Origin: CBFDBT01 sp965603115
Lineage (GTDB): Bacteria; Pseudomonadota; Alphaproteobacteria; Sphingomonadales; Kordiimonadaceae
DNA length: 6,983 bases
NCBI GenBank assembly: GCA_965603115.1
Contig: CBFDBT010000151.1
Location: 1-6,983 of the forward strand
Direction: 5' to 3'
Below are positions 1 to 6,767 of this stretch, piece after piece (within the stretch, counting starts at the first letter, position 1; the number at the start of each line of letters is the position of its first letter). The notes beneath the pieces were generated by a model. The model worked only from the letters and a program-made list of their open reading frames with translations. It made no database searches and had not been told where the DNA came from. A program made the position numbers and the translations under genes.

Positions 1-71
1 TTCCAATTCACCAATATGATAGCAGTTTCACCGCCATCTGAAGTGTTTGTTGCTTCATCCGCCTTTGACAT
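1..71 (-). CDS. Family 2 glycosyltransferase, N-terminus only (partial, cut by window edge)
   Basis: Reading the minus strand from the ATG at 71 gives 23 codons, beginning MSKADEATNTSD and running into a hydrophobic strand ending AIILVNWN. A strand of this form (hydrophobic residues, then V-N-W/Y-N) at the very N-terminus is typical of GT-A fold family 2 glycosyltransferases that act on undecaprenyl-linked glycans. The gene starts 11 bases after the stop of the sugar-phosphate transferase on the same strand, so the two are probably co-transcribed and translationally coupled. An alternative in-frame ATG at 77 lies only 2 bases from the ribosome binding site, so 71 is preferred. Only about 23 residues are visible, so the donor and acceptor sugars cannot be judged and the family call rests on one strand motif plus context. 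Confidence 0.6.
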   Translation of the reverse strand, partial: MSKADEATNTSDGGETAIILVNW

Positions 72-79
72 GCCCATTA

Positions 80-84
80 TCCTT
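80..84 (-). promoter_or_regulatory. Ribosome binding site overlapping the upstream stop codon
   Basis: On the minus strand AAGGA (84 to 80) overlaps the TAA stop (85-83) of the sugar-phosphate transferase and sits 8 bases before the ATG at 71. The spacing decides between the two in-frame ATGs (77 and 71) and suggests that the downstream gene is translated by ribosomes finishing the upstream one. Confidence 0.55.
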
Positions 85-1597
85 AATATGCTGCTTTTTG
101 AGACCATGCGACAAAGGCCGTTTTTGTCAAAATTTGCAGGTCAAGTCCCAAGCTCCAGTGATCAATATAATAAAGGTCATGGTGCAATCGTTGCTCAAGT
201 TTTTCAACGGTATCGGTTTCACCTCGCCACCCGTTAACCTGCGCCCACCCTGTAATACCGGGTTTAACACGGTGTCGCGCTGCATAGCGTGATACAGCCT
301 CTTTAAACCGAATCCCGCCAGCTTTGGTCGAGGGGGCATGGGGTCGAGGGCCAACGAGGGACATATCACCGGTTAGCACATTCAAAAGCTGGGGTAATTC
401 ATCGAGACTGGTTTTTCGCAGAAATGCACCAACCTTTGTAATGCGTTTGTCACCGAGTGAAGCCTGCGTAATTTCGTCACCTTCCGTGACGTTCATCGAA
501 CGAAATTTCCATACTTTGAAGGTGTTATTATTAAAGCCCTCTCTGTCTTGCATAAAAAAGATTGGGCCTTTGCTATCGAGTTTCACTGCTATAGCGACAA
601 TAAGCATCACAGGAAGGGCTATAATGAAAGCTATGGTGCCAAAAATATAGTCTTCCATTGCTTTTATGAAAGAATCAATGCCTGACAAGGGTCGATCAAA
701 TAAGTTCATCACGGGCAGGCCACCTAAAGACGTGAACTCTCTATTAAGATATTCAAAGCCAGCTAAGTCCGGCGCTAAGCGAATTTTGATAGGATTTTCA
801 GCCAGGCAGTCAACAATTTGGCGAAGTCGCTCTTTCGCCGACCATGGTAGAGAGACCAAAACTTGATCAACCACACCAGCCCTAATAAGTTTTACCAATT
901 CATCCATGCCACCTATTACGGGAATACCATCTACTTGTTTCGGGACACGATCTGATCGATCATCAGCAAAGCCAATAACGGAAATTGTCAAAAATTTATT
1001 GTTACTTATGTATTTATTCAGCTCTTGCCCTTGACTGCCAGCGCCGACAATGACCGCGCGAGAATCAAACGTCTTATTTGTCCGTAATTTACGTGCGATA
1101 ATCCATATAGTGGCGCGAAAGAACATGATTAAGATAATAGCAGTTATAACCCAGTTTCCGACCCATAGCCGAGAAAATATGTCAGTAACTTTAAAAGAAA
1201 ATCCAGCAACAAGAAGGAATGCTATCGTAATAGACCATCCTAAGAAGGCAGATTTGAGTGATGATCTTAGATTGAAATATACTTGAGAATCATATCCGCC
1301 GACTATGCCAATAGTCAGACTAGAAACTATAAGAGATATGCCCGTCACATTCATATAAGCCGCAGATACGCCATCTTCAATCCGGTCAGTATAGACAATA
1401 AAACTAACAATAGAGGCCATTGAAATAGCTAGAACATCAAAAGCCCGTAAGAAAAATTCAATCAACCCTGCCGAATATGGCTTGGAACCTCCTAGAGCAC
1501 TCACCAAATCATCTGTTTGCATCTTCATAGAAACAGCATCTGACGAACCGCCCTTAACCTTTGTTGTAGATTTAGATTTAACTTGTTTCTTAACCAT
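83..1597 (-). CDS. Undecaprenyl-phosphate glucose/hexose phosphotransferase (WcaJ/HfsE-like)
   Basis: A 504-residue polyisoprenyl-phosphate hexose-1-phosphate transferase. The family transfers a sugar 1-phosphate, usually glucose from UDP-glucose, to undecaprenyl phosphate at the inner membrane, the first step of exopolysaccharide or holdfast assembly. After a basic, Ser/Lys-rich tail (1-30) come four predicted membrane helices (about 45-68, 83-101, 118-135, 147-168). A Rossmann-like CoA-binding_3 region follows (about 178-300, with VGAGSQG at 184-190), then a membrane-dipping helix (about 315-338). The C-terminal bacterial sugar transferase domain has KFRSM (364-368), the catalytic Asp-Glu pair in SLDELPQL (D399, E400), GPRPH (416-420) and PGITGWAQVNG (446-456). 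The gene appears intact. The ATG at 1597 follows AAGGG at 1611-1607, 9 bases away. The length is near the family norm, slightly extended at the N-terminus. The sugar (glucose versus galactose or another hexose) cannot be read from the sequence. Confidence 0.93.
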   Translation of the reverse strand: MVKKQVKSKSTTKVKGGSSDAVSMKMQTDDLVSALGGSKPYSAGLIEFFLRAFDVLAISMASIVSFIVYTDRIEDGVSAAYMNVTGISLIVSSLTIGIVGGYDSQVYFNLRSSLKSAFLGWSITIAFLLVAGFSFKVTDIFSRLWVGNWVITAIILIMFFRATIWIIARKLRTNKTFDSRAVIVGAGSQGQELNKYISNNKFLTISVIGFADDRSDRVPKQVDGIPVIGGMDELVKLIRAGVVDQVLVSLPWSAKERLRQIVDCLAENPIKIRLAPDLAGFEYLNREFTSLGGLPVMNLFDRPLSGIDSFIKAMEDYIFGTIAFIIALPVMLIVAIAVKLDSKGPIFFMQDREGFNNNTFKVWKFRSMNVTEGDEITQASLGDKRITKVGAFLRKTSLDELPQLLNVLTGDMSLVGPRPHAPSTKAGGIRFKEAVSRYAARHRVKPGITGWAQVNGWRGETDTVEKLEQRLHHDLYYIDHWSLGLDLQILTKTAFVAWSQKAAY

Positions 1598-1660
1598 TTA
1601 GCTGCACCCTTAGGTATATTACACATTGTGATACGTCTAATATCAAAATAACATATACAT

Positions 1661-1690
1661 ACTATATCATAACCCAAAACTTATAGACAA
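1661..1690 (-). promoter_or_regulatory. Candidate sigma70-type promoter for the sugar-phosphate transferase
   Basis: On the minus strand TTGTCT (1690-1685) and TATAGT (1666-1661) are separated by 18 bases; the -10 box matches the consensus at 5 of 6 positions and the -35 at 4 of 6. It would start transcription near 1654, giving a leader of about 57 bases. The region is AT-rich, so chance matches are easy and this is only a candidate. Confidence 0.3.
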
Positions 1691-1711
1691 AACTCCCTTA
1701 TCTATTACATT
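1684..1711 (+). promoter_or_regulatory. Candidate promoter for the plus-strand glycosyltransferase
   Basis: TAGACA (1684-1689) and TACATT (1706-1711) are separated by 16 bases and match 5 of 6 and 4 of 6 consensus positions. The -35 box overlaps that of the candidate minus-strand promoter. A TATAAA at 1721-1726 is an alternative -10 but lacks a good -35. The gene's ribosome binding site, AGGAG at 1755-1759, is clear. Confidence 0.22.
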
Positions 1712-1767
1712 AGATCAAGCTATAAATAAATCTCTAATCTAGGAAAATACATACAGGAGTAGTTTAA

Positions 1768-2682
1768 ATGGCAATGTATCCCAATGTGAGCATAATAATG
1801 CCACATTATAATCAAAACGACGCTCTTGAAAAATGCGTGGCTTCATTGAAGCAACAAAGTTATCCACTTGATAAAATAGAAATAATTATTGTTGATAATG
1901 GCAGTAAAAAATTGCCAGAAATTAAAAACGATGTTTTTAAGAATTTGGTAGTGATGGAGGAATTTATACCGGGCCCTGGACCTGCAAGGAATGCCGGCGT
2001 TGGTAGGTCTAAGAGCGAATTTTTATTTTTTATTGATACTGATTGTATAGCTGATTCAGATTGGGTTAGAAGTGGGGTTGCTATTTTGGGATCTAATGAA
2101 GCTGCAATATTAGGTGGGGATGTAAAGATAGCAAATAGTGGCAGCGACAACATGCACTCTATCGAGGCCTATGAAAATGTTTTTGCTTTCCAACAGGAAA
2201 CCTATATTAATAAAAAAGGGTTTTCAGTAACTTGTAATCTTGCCACAAGCAGGGTAACTTTTGATCAGGTTGGACTTTTCCCTGGCATTGACGTCTCTGA
2301 AGATAGAGCATGGGGAGCACAAGCGCTTAGTAAGGGATTTAATTTTTCATACTGTCCAGACATGATTATTTATCATCCAGCCAGAGAGACATTTAAGGAA
2401 ATATTTGATAAGTGGGCACGGCACACAAGACATGATTTTTCAGAATTAAAGGGTGAATCATTTGCTTTGCCTTTATGGGTATGGCGAACCTTTCTTGTAT
2501 TAGCGTCGATACCAATCCATTCTTTTAAAGTTATTGCGTCAAGCCGCCTGCAAGGCTTTCGTCCAAAAATAAAGGCAATTATGGCCCTTGCAACTATTCG
2601 CTTTTTTCGCGTAGGCTATATGCTCCGTATGCTGTTTAGTAAAAAATTTAGAAATCAGGATGTATCTTGGAACCAAGAATAA
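1768..2682 (+). CDS. Family 2 glycosyltransferase (GT-A fold)
   Basis: A complete 304-residue cytoplasmic or membrane-associated glycosyltransferase that probably adds a sugar to a lipid-linked polysaccharide precursor. It shows the standard order of GT2 motifs: a first strand with VSIIMPHYNQ (7-16), the nucleotide-binding IIIVDNGS (39-46), GPGPARNAG (69-77), and the metal-binding D-x-D in FIDTDC (88-93; D90, D92). SEDRAWG (177-183) supplies the likely catalytic acidic pair E178/D179, and a YHPAR segment follows (202-206). The C-terminal 65 residues hold hydrophobic, basic stretches (about 238-258 and 270-290) that could anchor it to the membrane. AGGAG at 1755-1759 lies 8 bases before the ATG. 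The coding sequence is visibly richer in A/T-ending and AAA/ATA/AAT codons than pckG, which is common for polysaccharide genes. Donor and acceptor are unknown. Confidence 0.9.
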   Translation: MAMYPNVSIIMPHYNQNDALEKCVASLKQQSYPLDKIEIIIVDNGSKKLPEIKNDVFKNLVVMEEFIPGPGPARNAGVGRSKSEFLFFIDTDCIADSDWVRSGVAILGSNEAAILGGDVKIANSGSDNMHSIEAYENVFAFQQETYINKKGFSVTCNLATSRVTFDQVGLFPGIDVSEDRAWGAQALSKGFNFSYCPDMIIYHPARETFKEIFDKWARHTRHDFSELKGESFALPLWVWRTFLVLASIPIHSFKVIASSRLQGFRPKIKAIMALATIRFFRVGYMLRMLFSKKFRNQDVSWNQE

Positions 2683-2755
2683 TCTATTGGCGAACGCTAA
2701 ATGCTCAATAGGTAAACTGATTTTCCACAATTAGCACATTTAAAAAGAGGCTACT

Positions 2756-3010
2756 ATGAGTACTATATATGATTATATCTCGGTTTTAGGTTTTATTGTT
2801 ATAGTGGTTTTGTATTTTCATTATAACAATAAGCAAGAGCAAAATTTCACAGGATATTTTTGGCCGTCTCTTGGCTGTGCCTTTACTAATTATTTTGGAA
2901 ACAAAGGCTATCCCATAGTGGCTTTTGTGCTGATTGCCGTCACCATTTTATACATTTATATCTTCATTATCCGTCGTGATGGCATCGCTGATACCCATGG
3001 CGAAGAATAA
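2756..3010 (+). CDS. Small two-helix membrane protein, possibly related to the XrtV (exosortase V) sorting accessory family
   Basis: An 84-residue protein with a well-placed ribosome binding site (AGAGG at 2746-2750, 5 bases before ATG). It has two hydrophobic helices (about 7-22 and 52-72) flanking a conserved-looking linker, WPSLGCAFTNYFGNKGY (36-52), and ends in a short tail starting RRDG (73-76). It lies 73 bases after the glycosyltransferase on the same strand, so it may share its transcript. From memory, the helix / W-x-x-L-G-C-A-x-x-N-Y-x-G-N / helix pattern resembles small proteins annotated as XrtV sorting system accessory proteins in Alphaproteobacteria, which sit near exosortase V and polysaccharide genes. 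No exosortase is visible in this window, so the match is unproven. Otherwise it is a hypothetical inner-membrane protein. That it is a real gene is much surer than the family name. Confidence 0.7.
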   Translation: MSTIYDYISVLGFIVIVVLYFHYNNKQEQNFTGYFWPSLGCAFTNYFGNKGYPIVAFVLIAVTILYIYIFIIRRDGIADTHGEE

Positions 3011-3018
3011 ATCTAACC

Positions 3019-4482
3019 TCATTTTTGAGCAAGAATTTTGCCATAGGATTGTATAAGGCGCAAATAAAACCCGAATGTTGGGTCAGCAAATTTATACAAC
3101 ACTTTATGCTGATGCTCTCTTTTCGTCAGAATTGGCGGTGTTGTTTTGCAGAGCATGGCCATTCTGCTACCGATAGATAGCGCAGTCACAGCCTCATCAC
3201 TTTGCTTACGAAACACTTTAGCGGCTTGTTCAGCATAAAACTCACTATTTTCATTACATTCACTCCTAGCAAGGCTGTAGAGGAATGTTTCAAATTGGTT
3301 CGATTTTTTGCTATGTGTTATTTCTAATAAGTCTGAATCAAGCAGCGCCTGCGAATCCATGATGGAGAGCGAGATAGCTTGCGCCATATCTTTATCAGTA
3401 ACAATCCACCGCTCCTGCATCAGGGCAGCTTGGGCTGAATGTAGGCATAACAATCTCATGCAATGTGGAATATTGCGCGCTAGGTTAGATATATCTGTGC
3501 GAATATTTTCAGGGAAAACTACCTTTGAAGCTTCCTCGCCAATATCAAATAGCTCGCTGCTTTCAGAGTCAGTGAATACTTTTATGGGAATACCTGAAAT
3601 ATTACGGCGCACAGATTCGTTCACTCCGATCAGCTCATCGACTGTATCGGTTGCTCCAATTAAAATAAGGCTTGCTCGCACACATCCATCAGAAAAATTC
3701 TTTATGGTCTCAAGGATAGCTTCTTTAAAGTCAGGGTTCTGGTTGCGGTCAAATTCATCAATTACAAATAAAATCCGAGTGGTCGCTAGTCTCAAGAGTA
3801 TTTTTGTAAGATCTTTTGGAGAGAAATCTCCTTCAGGTAATAATCTGTCAAACCCCTCTTGTCTCGTATCTATACCATGATCCGTGACAAAATTTTGATC
3901 ATATAATAGCGGTATTTCCTTCAAGAAAACTCTGAATATTTCACTGAAAGTAGAATGCTGGCTAGAAGCCGTATTGCAGACAATATAACCAGCCTCTCGA
4001 GCTATTCCGCATAGGGTATTAGAAAAAGACGTTTTTCCAAGCCCGCGCTTTCCATGGATAATTAAATGCATACGTTCATTTTCGAGCGCAGAGACGGCGC
4101 GTGATATTTCTTTAACACGCCCAGCGAAATGATTGATATCCAACACGGGGGCGCTGGGAGCGAAAACGGTCCTCAAAGTCAATTGAGCTTTTTCAAACTC
4201 TTTATTGCGGCCGCCTTTTTTGTTGGGTCTGTCTGAGGCAAGTGTTTGAAATTTTATCTTTTGAACCTTGCGATCACGGGGGATCAAACATCCAGACAAG
4301 CCAGTATTTTGCCCATCAATGACAGGTTTTTCTACAAGAATGGTTTGAGCCGCACTTTTAGCTTTCTCATCTGGTAAGTCAGTAAATTTTAGCTTACCCA
4401 GACGCTCTTTGCTCGTGGTTGACTTTTTAGCCACAGGTGGCTTTTTTGGTTTTCTAGAAAATAATTTCAACGAGAACTCCAT
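3019..4482 (-). CDS. AAA/STAND-like P-loop ATPase of unknown role
   Basis: From the ATG at 4482 the protein has 487 residues; an in-frame TTG two codons upstream (4488) is a less likely start, and neither has a strong ribosome binding site. Residue numbers here count from the TTG, so subtract 2. Residues 1-110 are basic, rich in Lys/Ser/Pro and probably disordered. A FAGRVKEI segment (121-128) then opens the ATPase core. The core has Walker A GKRGLGKTS (146-154), Walker B ILFVIDEFD (239-247, with D244/E245), a sensor-1-like LILIGATD (274-281) and paired arginines VRR (293-295) in an arginine-finger-like position. The C-terminal third looks like a helical/winged-helix region ending in KFADPTFGFYLRL (466-478), which resembles the D-P-x-F-x-F-Y-L element of archaeal-type (PF01637-like) ATPases. 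All ATPase motifs look intact. It converges on the small membrane protein with 8 bases between stops. TniB-like or Orc/Cdc6-like AAA proteins are alternatives, but no transposase partner is present. The biological role is unknown. Confidence 0.85.
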   Translation of the reverse strand: MEFSLKLFSRKPKKPPVAKKSTTSKERLGKLKFTDLPDEKAKSAAQTILVEKPVIDGQNTGLSGCLIPRDRKVQKIKFQTLASDRPNKKGGRNKEFEKAQLTLRTVFAPSAPVLDINHFAGRVKEISRAVSALENERMHLIIHGKRGLGKTSFSNTLCGIAREAGYIVCNTASSQHSTFSEIFRVFLKEIPLLYDQNFVTDHGIDTRQEGFDRLLPEGDFSPKDLTKILLRLATTRILFVIDEFDRNQNPDFKEAILETIKNFSDGCVRASLILIGATDTVDELIGVNESVRRNISGIPIKVFTDSESSELFDIGEEASKVVFPENIRTDISNLARNIPHCMRLLCLHSAQAALMQERWIVTDKDMAQAISLSIMDSQALLDSDLLEITHSKKSNQFETFLYSLARSECNENSEFYAEQAAKVFRKQSDEAVTALSIGSRMAMLCKTTPPILTKREHQHKVLYKFADPTFGFYLRLIQSYGKILAQK

Positions 4483-4539
4483 CTTCAATACGGATTATTC
4501 ACAAACACAATAATATATAAAAAATACTTTAATTGAGCG

Positions 4540-4580
4540 AAATGATTTTTACCACATTCGAAACCAAAATTAAATCATTT
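4540..4580. repeat. Perfect 9-bp inverted repeat, possible regulator site
   Basis: AAATGATTT (4540-4548) is repeated exactly in inverted orientation as AAATCATTT (4572-4580). A third copy of the core ATGATTT lies at 4604-4610 in the direct orientation. Core centres are 30 and 32 bases apart, close to three helical turns, as expected for sites on one DNA face. The arms have a 23-base gap and are not followed by a T-run, so it is not a terminator. AT-richness raises the odds of coincidence. Confidence 0.4.
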
Positions 4581-4781
4581 AGCAATATTGACTGAAGACT
4601 AGCATGATTTTCTCAAAATACAATTAGACAGGCACTAAAAGTTTGCCATAGCTGTATTTTCTCATTTTAACTTGCCAGCTTAGACCTCAATTCATTAGGC
4701 AGAGTAAGGCGTTAACTGCACCGTAGATATATAGATGAAAAGGATAAGAGGTATCTGAGTGATATTTATCCATTTGGATGG

Positions 4782-4810
4782 TTGTTTTATCAGATTTGAG
4801 GCTTTATAAA
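4782..4810 (+). promoter_or_regulatory. pckG: Candidate promoter for pckG
   Basis: TTGTTT (4782-4787) and TATAAA (4805-4810) are separated by exactly 17 bases. The -10 box is good (5 of 6) and the -35 weak (3 of 6), as would suit an activated promoter. The predicted start near 4817 leaves a leader of about 75 bases to the GTG start at 4892, or about 39 to the ATG at 4856. Confidence 0.3.
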
Positions 4811-4878
4811 CGGGTCTCGTTTTGATGATAGCTACCCATCAATCATAATTTCTTTATGACGGTCTTACATTATTATAC

Positions 4879-4882
4879 AGGA
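4879..4882 (+). promoter_or_regulatory. pckG: Ribosome binding site supporting the GTG start of pckG
   Basis: AGGA lies 9 bases before GTG at 4892. No purine-rich site lies before the in-frame ATG at 4856, where the preceding bases are cataatttcttt. The site would fall inside the coding sequence if the ATG were used. Confidence 0.5.
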
Positions 4883-4891
4883 TTATTTATT

Positions 4892-6688
4892 GTGCAATCT
4901 TCCAAATTGACGAGCAACCAAAACCTACTTGCGTGGGTTGATGAGATTTCAAAACTCTGTACGCCAGATACTGTTTATTGGTGCGATGGCTCGCAAGAAG
5001 AATACGACCGCCTATGTGGTGAGTTGGTTCAAGCGGGTACCTTCATTCCTCTAAATCCTGAGAAAAAAGAAAATTCTTATCTGTGTCGCTCAGACCCTCG
5101 CGATGTAGCGCGTGTTGAAGACCGCACCTTTATTTGTTCGCAAAATGAAAGTGATGCTGGACCTACCAACAATTGGCGCGAGCCTGCTGAAATGAAAGCG
5201 ATGCTCACAGATCTTTTTGCGGGCTGCATGAAAGGGCGCACTCTGTATGTGGTGCCTTTCTCTATGGGGCCGCTTGGCTCTGACATTGCACATATTGGTG
5301 TGCAAATTACAGATTCTGCTTATGCAGCTGTCTCAATGCGCATAATGACCCGCATGGGCAAAGCAGCGCTCGATGTTTTGGGTGATGGAAATTTTGTTCC
5401 TTGTCTGCACTCTGTGGGTGCGCCGCTCGCTGATGGTCAAGAGGATGTCATGTGGCCTTGCAACGCGGAAAATAAATATATTGTGCATTTCCCAGATGAT
5501 CGCAGTATCTGGTCCTATGGTAGCGGTTACGGCGGCAATGCGCTTTTGGGTAAAAAATGTTTTGCGCTGCGTATTGCGTCCTCTATGGCGCGCGATGAAG
5601 GTTGGCTTGCAGAGCATATGCTTATCTTGGGTCTCGAATCGCCTCAAGGGGAAAAAACCTATGTCGCGGCAGCTTTCCCATCGGCGTGTGGTAAAACCAA
5701 CCTTGCAATGGTTATCCCGCCCGAGGGCATGAAAGACTGGAAAGTACACACTATTGGCGACGATATTGCTTGGATTAAACCCGGTAAAGACGGCAGGCTC
5801 TATGCAATTAACCCTGAGGCTGGTTTCTTTGGTGTTGCCCCTGGTACATCCAAGCAATCCAATCCGGCAGCGCTTGCAAGTCTATCCAAAAATTGCATCT
5901 TTACCAATGTTGCATTGACTGATGACGGCGATGTTTGGTGGGAGGGTTTGACCAAGGAAGCGCCAGCCCATCTAATTGATTGGCAGGGGGAAGATTGGAC
6001 TCCAGATTGCGGTCGCAATGCAGCCCATCCGAATGCGCGCTTTACCGTACCCGCTGACCAGTGCCCTAGTATCGACCCAGCATGGGATGAGCCACAAGGT
6101 GTGCCGATCTCAGCCTTTATTTTTGGCGGACGCCTGTCGAAAACTTTCCCTCTTGTTTATGAAGCACGGGATTGGAAGCAGGGTGTCTTTATGGCCGCGA
6201 CTATGGGCTCTGAGGCCACTGCCGCTGCTGAAAATCAAGCCGCAATCCGCCGTGATCCAATGGCGATGTTACCTTTTGCTGGTTATAATATGGCCGATTA
6301 TTGGTCGCATTGGCTGTCTTTTGAGGATAAACTACCAGAAATGCCTAAAGTCTTTCGGGTTAATTGGTTCCGCAAAGACGAAGATGGCAGCTTCATGTGG
6401 CCTGGCTTTGGTCAGAATATGCGTGTCATGAAGTGGGTTGTTGACCGCGTTAACGGAAATGTAGGCACAAGTGATGGTGCCTTTGGACTCTATCCTAATT
6501 ATGGCGACATGAACTGGGATCAGTTAGATTTTGATGAAGCCACCTTTGACAAGATTAATAAAGTGGACGCATTAGCGGGTCTTGCTGAAGCTGCCGAGAT
6601 CAAAGACTATTTTGAGATATTTGGCGACAAGCTTCCACAAGAGCTTGAGGGCGAGCGCTTAAAATTGGCGGCAAGCTTTAGCGCATAA
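4892..6688 (+). CDS. pckG: Phosphoenolpyruvate carboxykinase (GTP)
   Basis: Catalyses oxaloacetate + GTP to phosphoenolpyruvate + GDP + CO2 in the cytosol, the entry to gluconeogenesis or, in reverse, an anaplerotic step. It has 598 residues from GTG (610 from ATG 4856), within the usual 590-620 for this family. In GTG numbering: the conserved [14 protein letters not shown] near the N-terminus, HSVGAPL (173-179), the PEPCK signature [15 protein letters not shown] (209-223), the P-loop FPSACGKTN (262-270) with the hyper-reactive Cys266 and Lys268/Thr269, metal-binding GDDIAWI (289-295), [14 protein letters not shown] (307-320), and the guanine-binding region NWFRKDEDG...WPGFGQN (491-509). These separate it from the unrelated-looking ATP-dependent PckA. 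It seems intact and active. It stands alone, transcribed away from the ATPase gene, with an amidohydrolase gene 79 bases downstream. The only oddity is the start codon. Confidence 0.97.
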   Translation: MQSSKLTSNQNLLAWVDEISKLCTPDTVYWCDGSQEEYDRLCGELVQAGTFIPLNPEKKENSYLCRSDPRDVARVEDRTFICSQNESDAGPTNNWREPAEMKAMLTDLFAGCMKGRTLYVVPFSMGPLGSDIAHIGVQITDSAYAAVSMRIMTRMGKAALDVLGDGNFVPCLHSVGAPLADGQEDVMWPCNAENKYIVHFPDDRSIWSYGSGYGGNALLGKKCFALRIASSMARDEGWLAEHMLILGLESPQGEKTYVAAAFPSACGKTNLAMVIPPEGMKDWKVHTIGDDIAWIKPGKDGRLYAINPEAGFFGVAPGTSKQSNPAALASLSKNCIFTNVALTDDGDVWWEGLTKEAPAHLIDWQGEDWTPDCGRNAAHPNARFTVPADQCPSIDPAWDEPQGVPISAFIFGGRLSKTFPLVYEARDWKQGVFMAATMGSEATAAAENQAAIRRDPMAMLPFAGYNMADYWSHWLSFEDKLPEMPKVFRVNWFRKDEDGSFMWPGFGQNMRVMKWVVDRVNGNVGTSDGAFGLYPNYGDMNWDQLDFDEATFDKINKVDALAGLAEAAEIKDYFEIFGDKLPQELEGERLKLAASFSA

Positions 6689-6767
6689 TTCCAAACTATA
6701 TAGAGCTTGCTCCCTGCTGATATCGCGATTACTCTTTTATAGAAATCGTGGATATGGGGAGTGGGCT

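Larger units (their letters stand above)
4483..4891. other. Long intergenic region between the divergent ATPase gene and pckG
   Basis: About 370 to 410 bases without a convincing gene. It is AT-rich near the ATPase end (for example 4510-4527). It holds a 9-bp inverted repeat with a third core copy (4540-4611), a TTGACT at 4588-4593 without a matching -10 box, and a promoter-like pair at 4782-4810 facing pckG. No tRNA-like or terminator-like structure was seen. It probably carries the control regions of both divergent genes. Confidence 0.6.

Noticed and set aside
1710..1741. TAGAT / ATCTA arms upstream of the plus-strand glycosyltransferase as an operator.
   Set aside because: Five-base arms in AT-rich DNA are expected by chance.
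2684..2711. Inverted repeat CTATTG / CAATAG just after the plus-strand glycosyltransferase, possible terminator.
   Set aside because: Only 6 bp with a 16-base loop and no T-run after it; the next gene follows on the same strand and may be co-transcribed.
3308..3880. A 190-codon open frame on the plus strand inside the ATPase gene.
   Set aside because: Antisense to an intact ATPase with clear motifs, Ser-rich low-information protein, no convincing ribosome site.
3019..4482. ATPase as a TniB-type transposition helper from a mobile element.
   Set aside because: No transposase, terminal inverted repeats or target duplications are visible, and the long N-terminal tail and C-terminal region do not match the short TniB layout.
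4759..4809. A 16-codon open frame starting with GTG, preceded by AGAGG (4747-4751), upstream of pckG; possible leader peptide.
   Set aside because: Too short to judge, no repeated regulatory codons or attenuator hairpin, and it overlaps the promoter-like sequence at 4782-4810, so both cannot easily be right.
5333..5857. A 174-codon open frame on the minus strand inside pckG.
   Set aside because: It lies antisense to a highly conserved enzyme, shows no recognisable domain and is explained by the codon use of pckG.
6689..6767. Possible terminator after pckG (GAG/CTC mini-hairpin near 6703 and CGATT/AATCG arms near 6726-6749).
   Set aside because: Stems are 3 to 5 bp with unsuitable loops and no T-run, so they are not supportable as a terminator.
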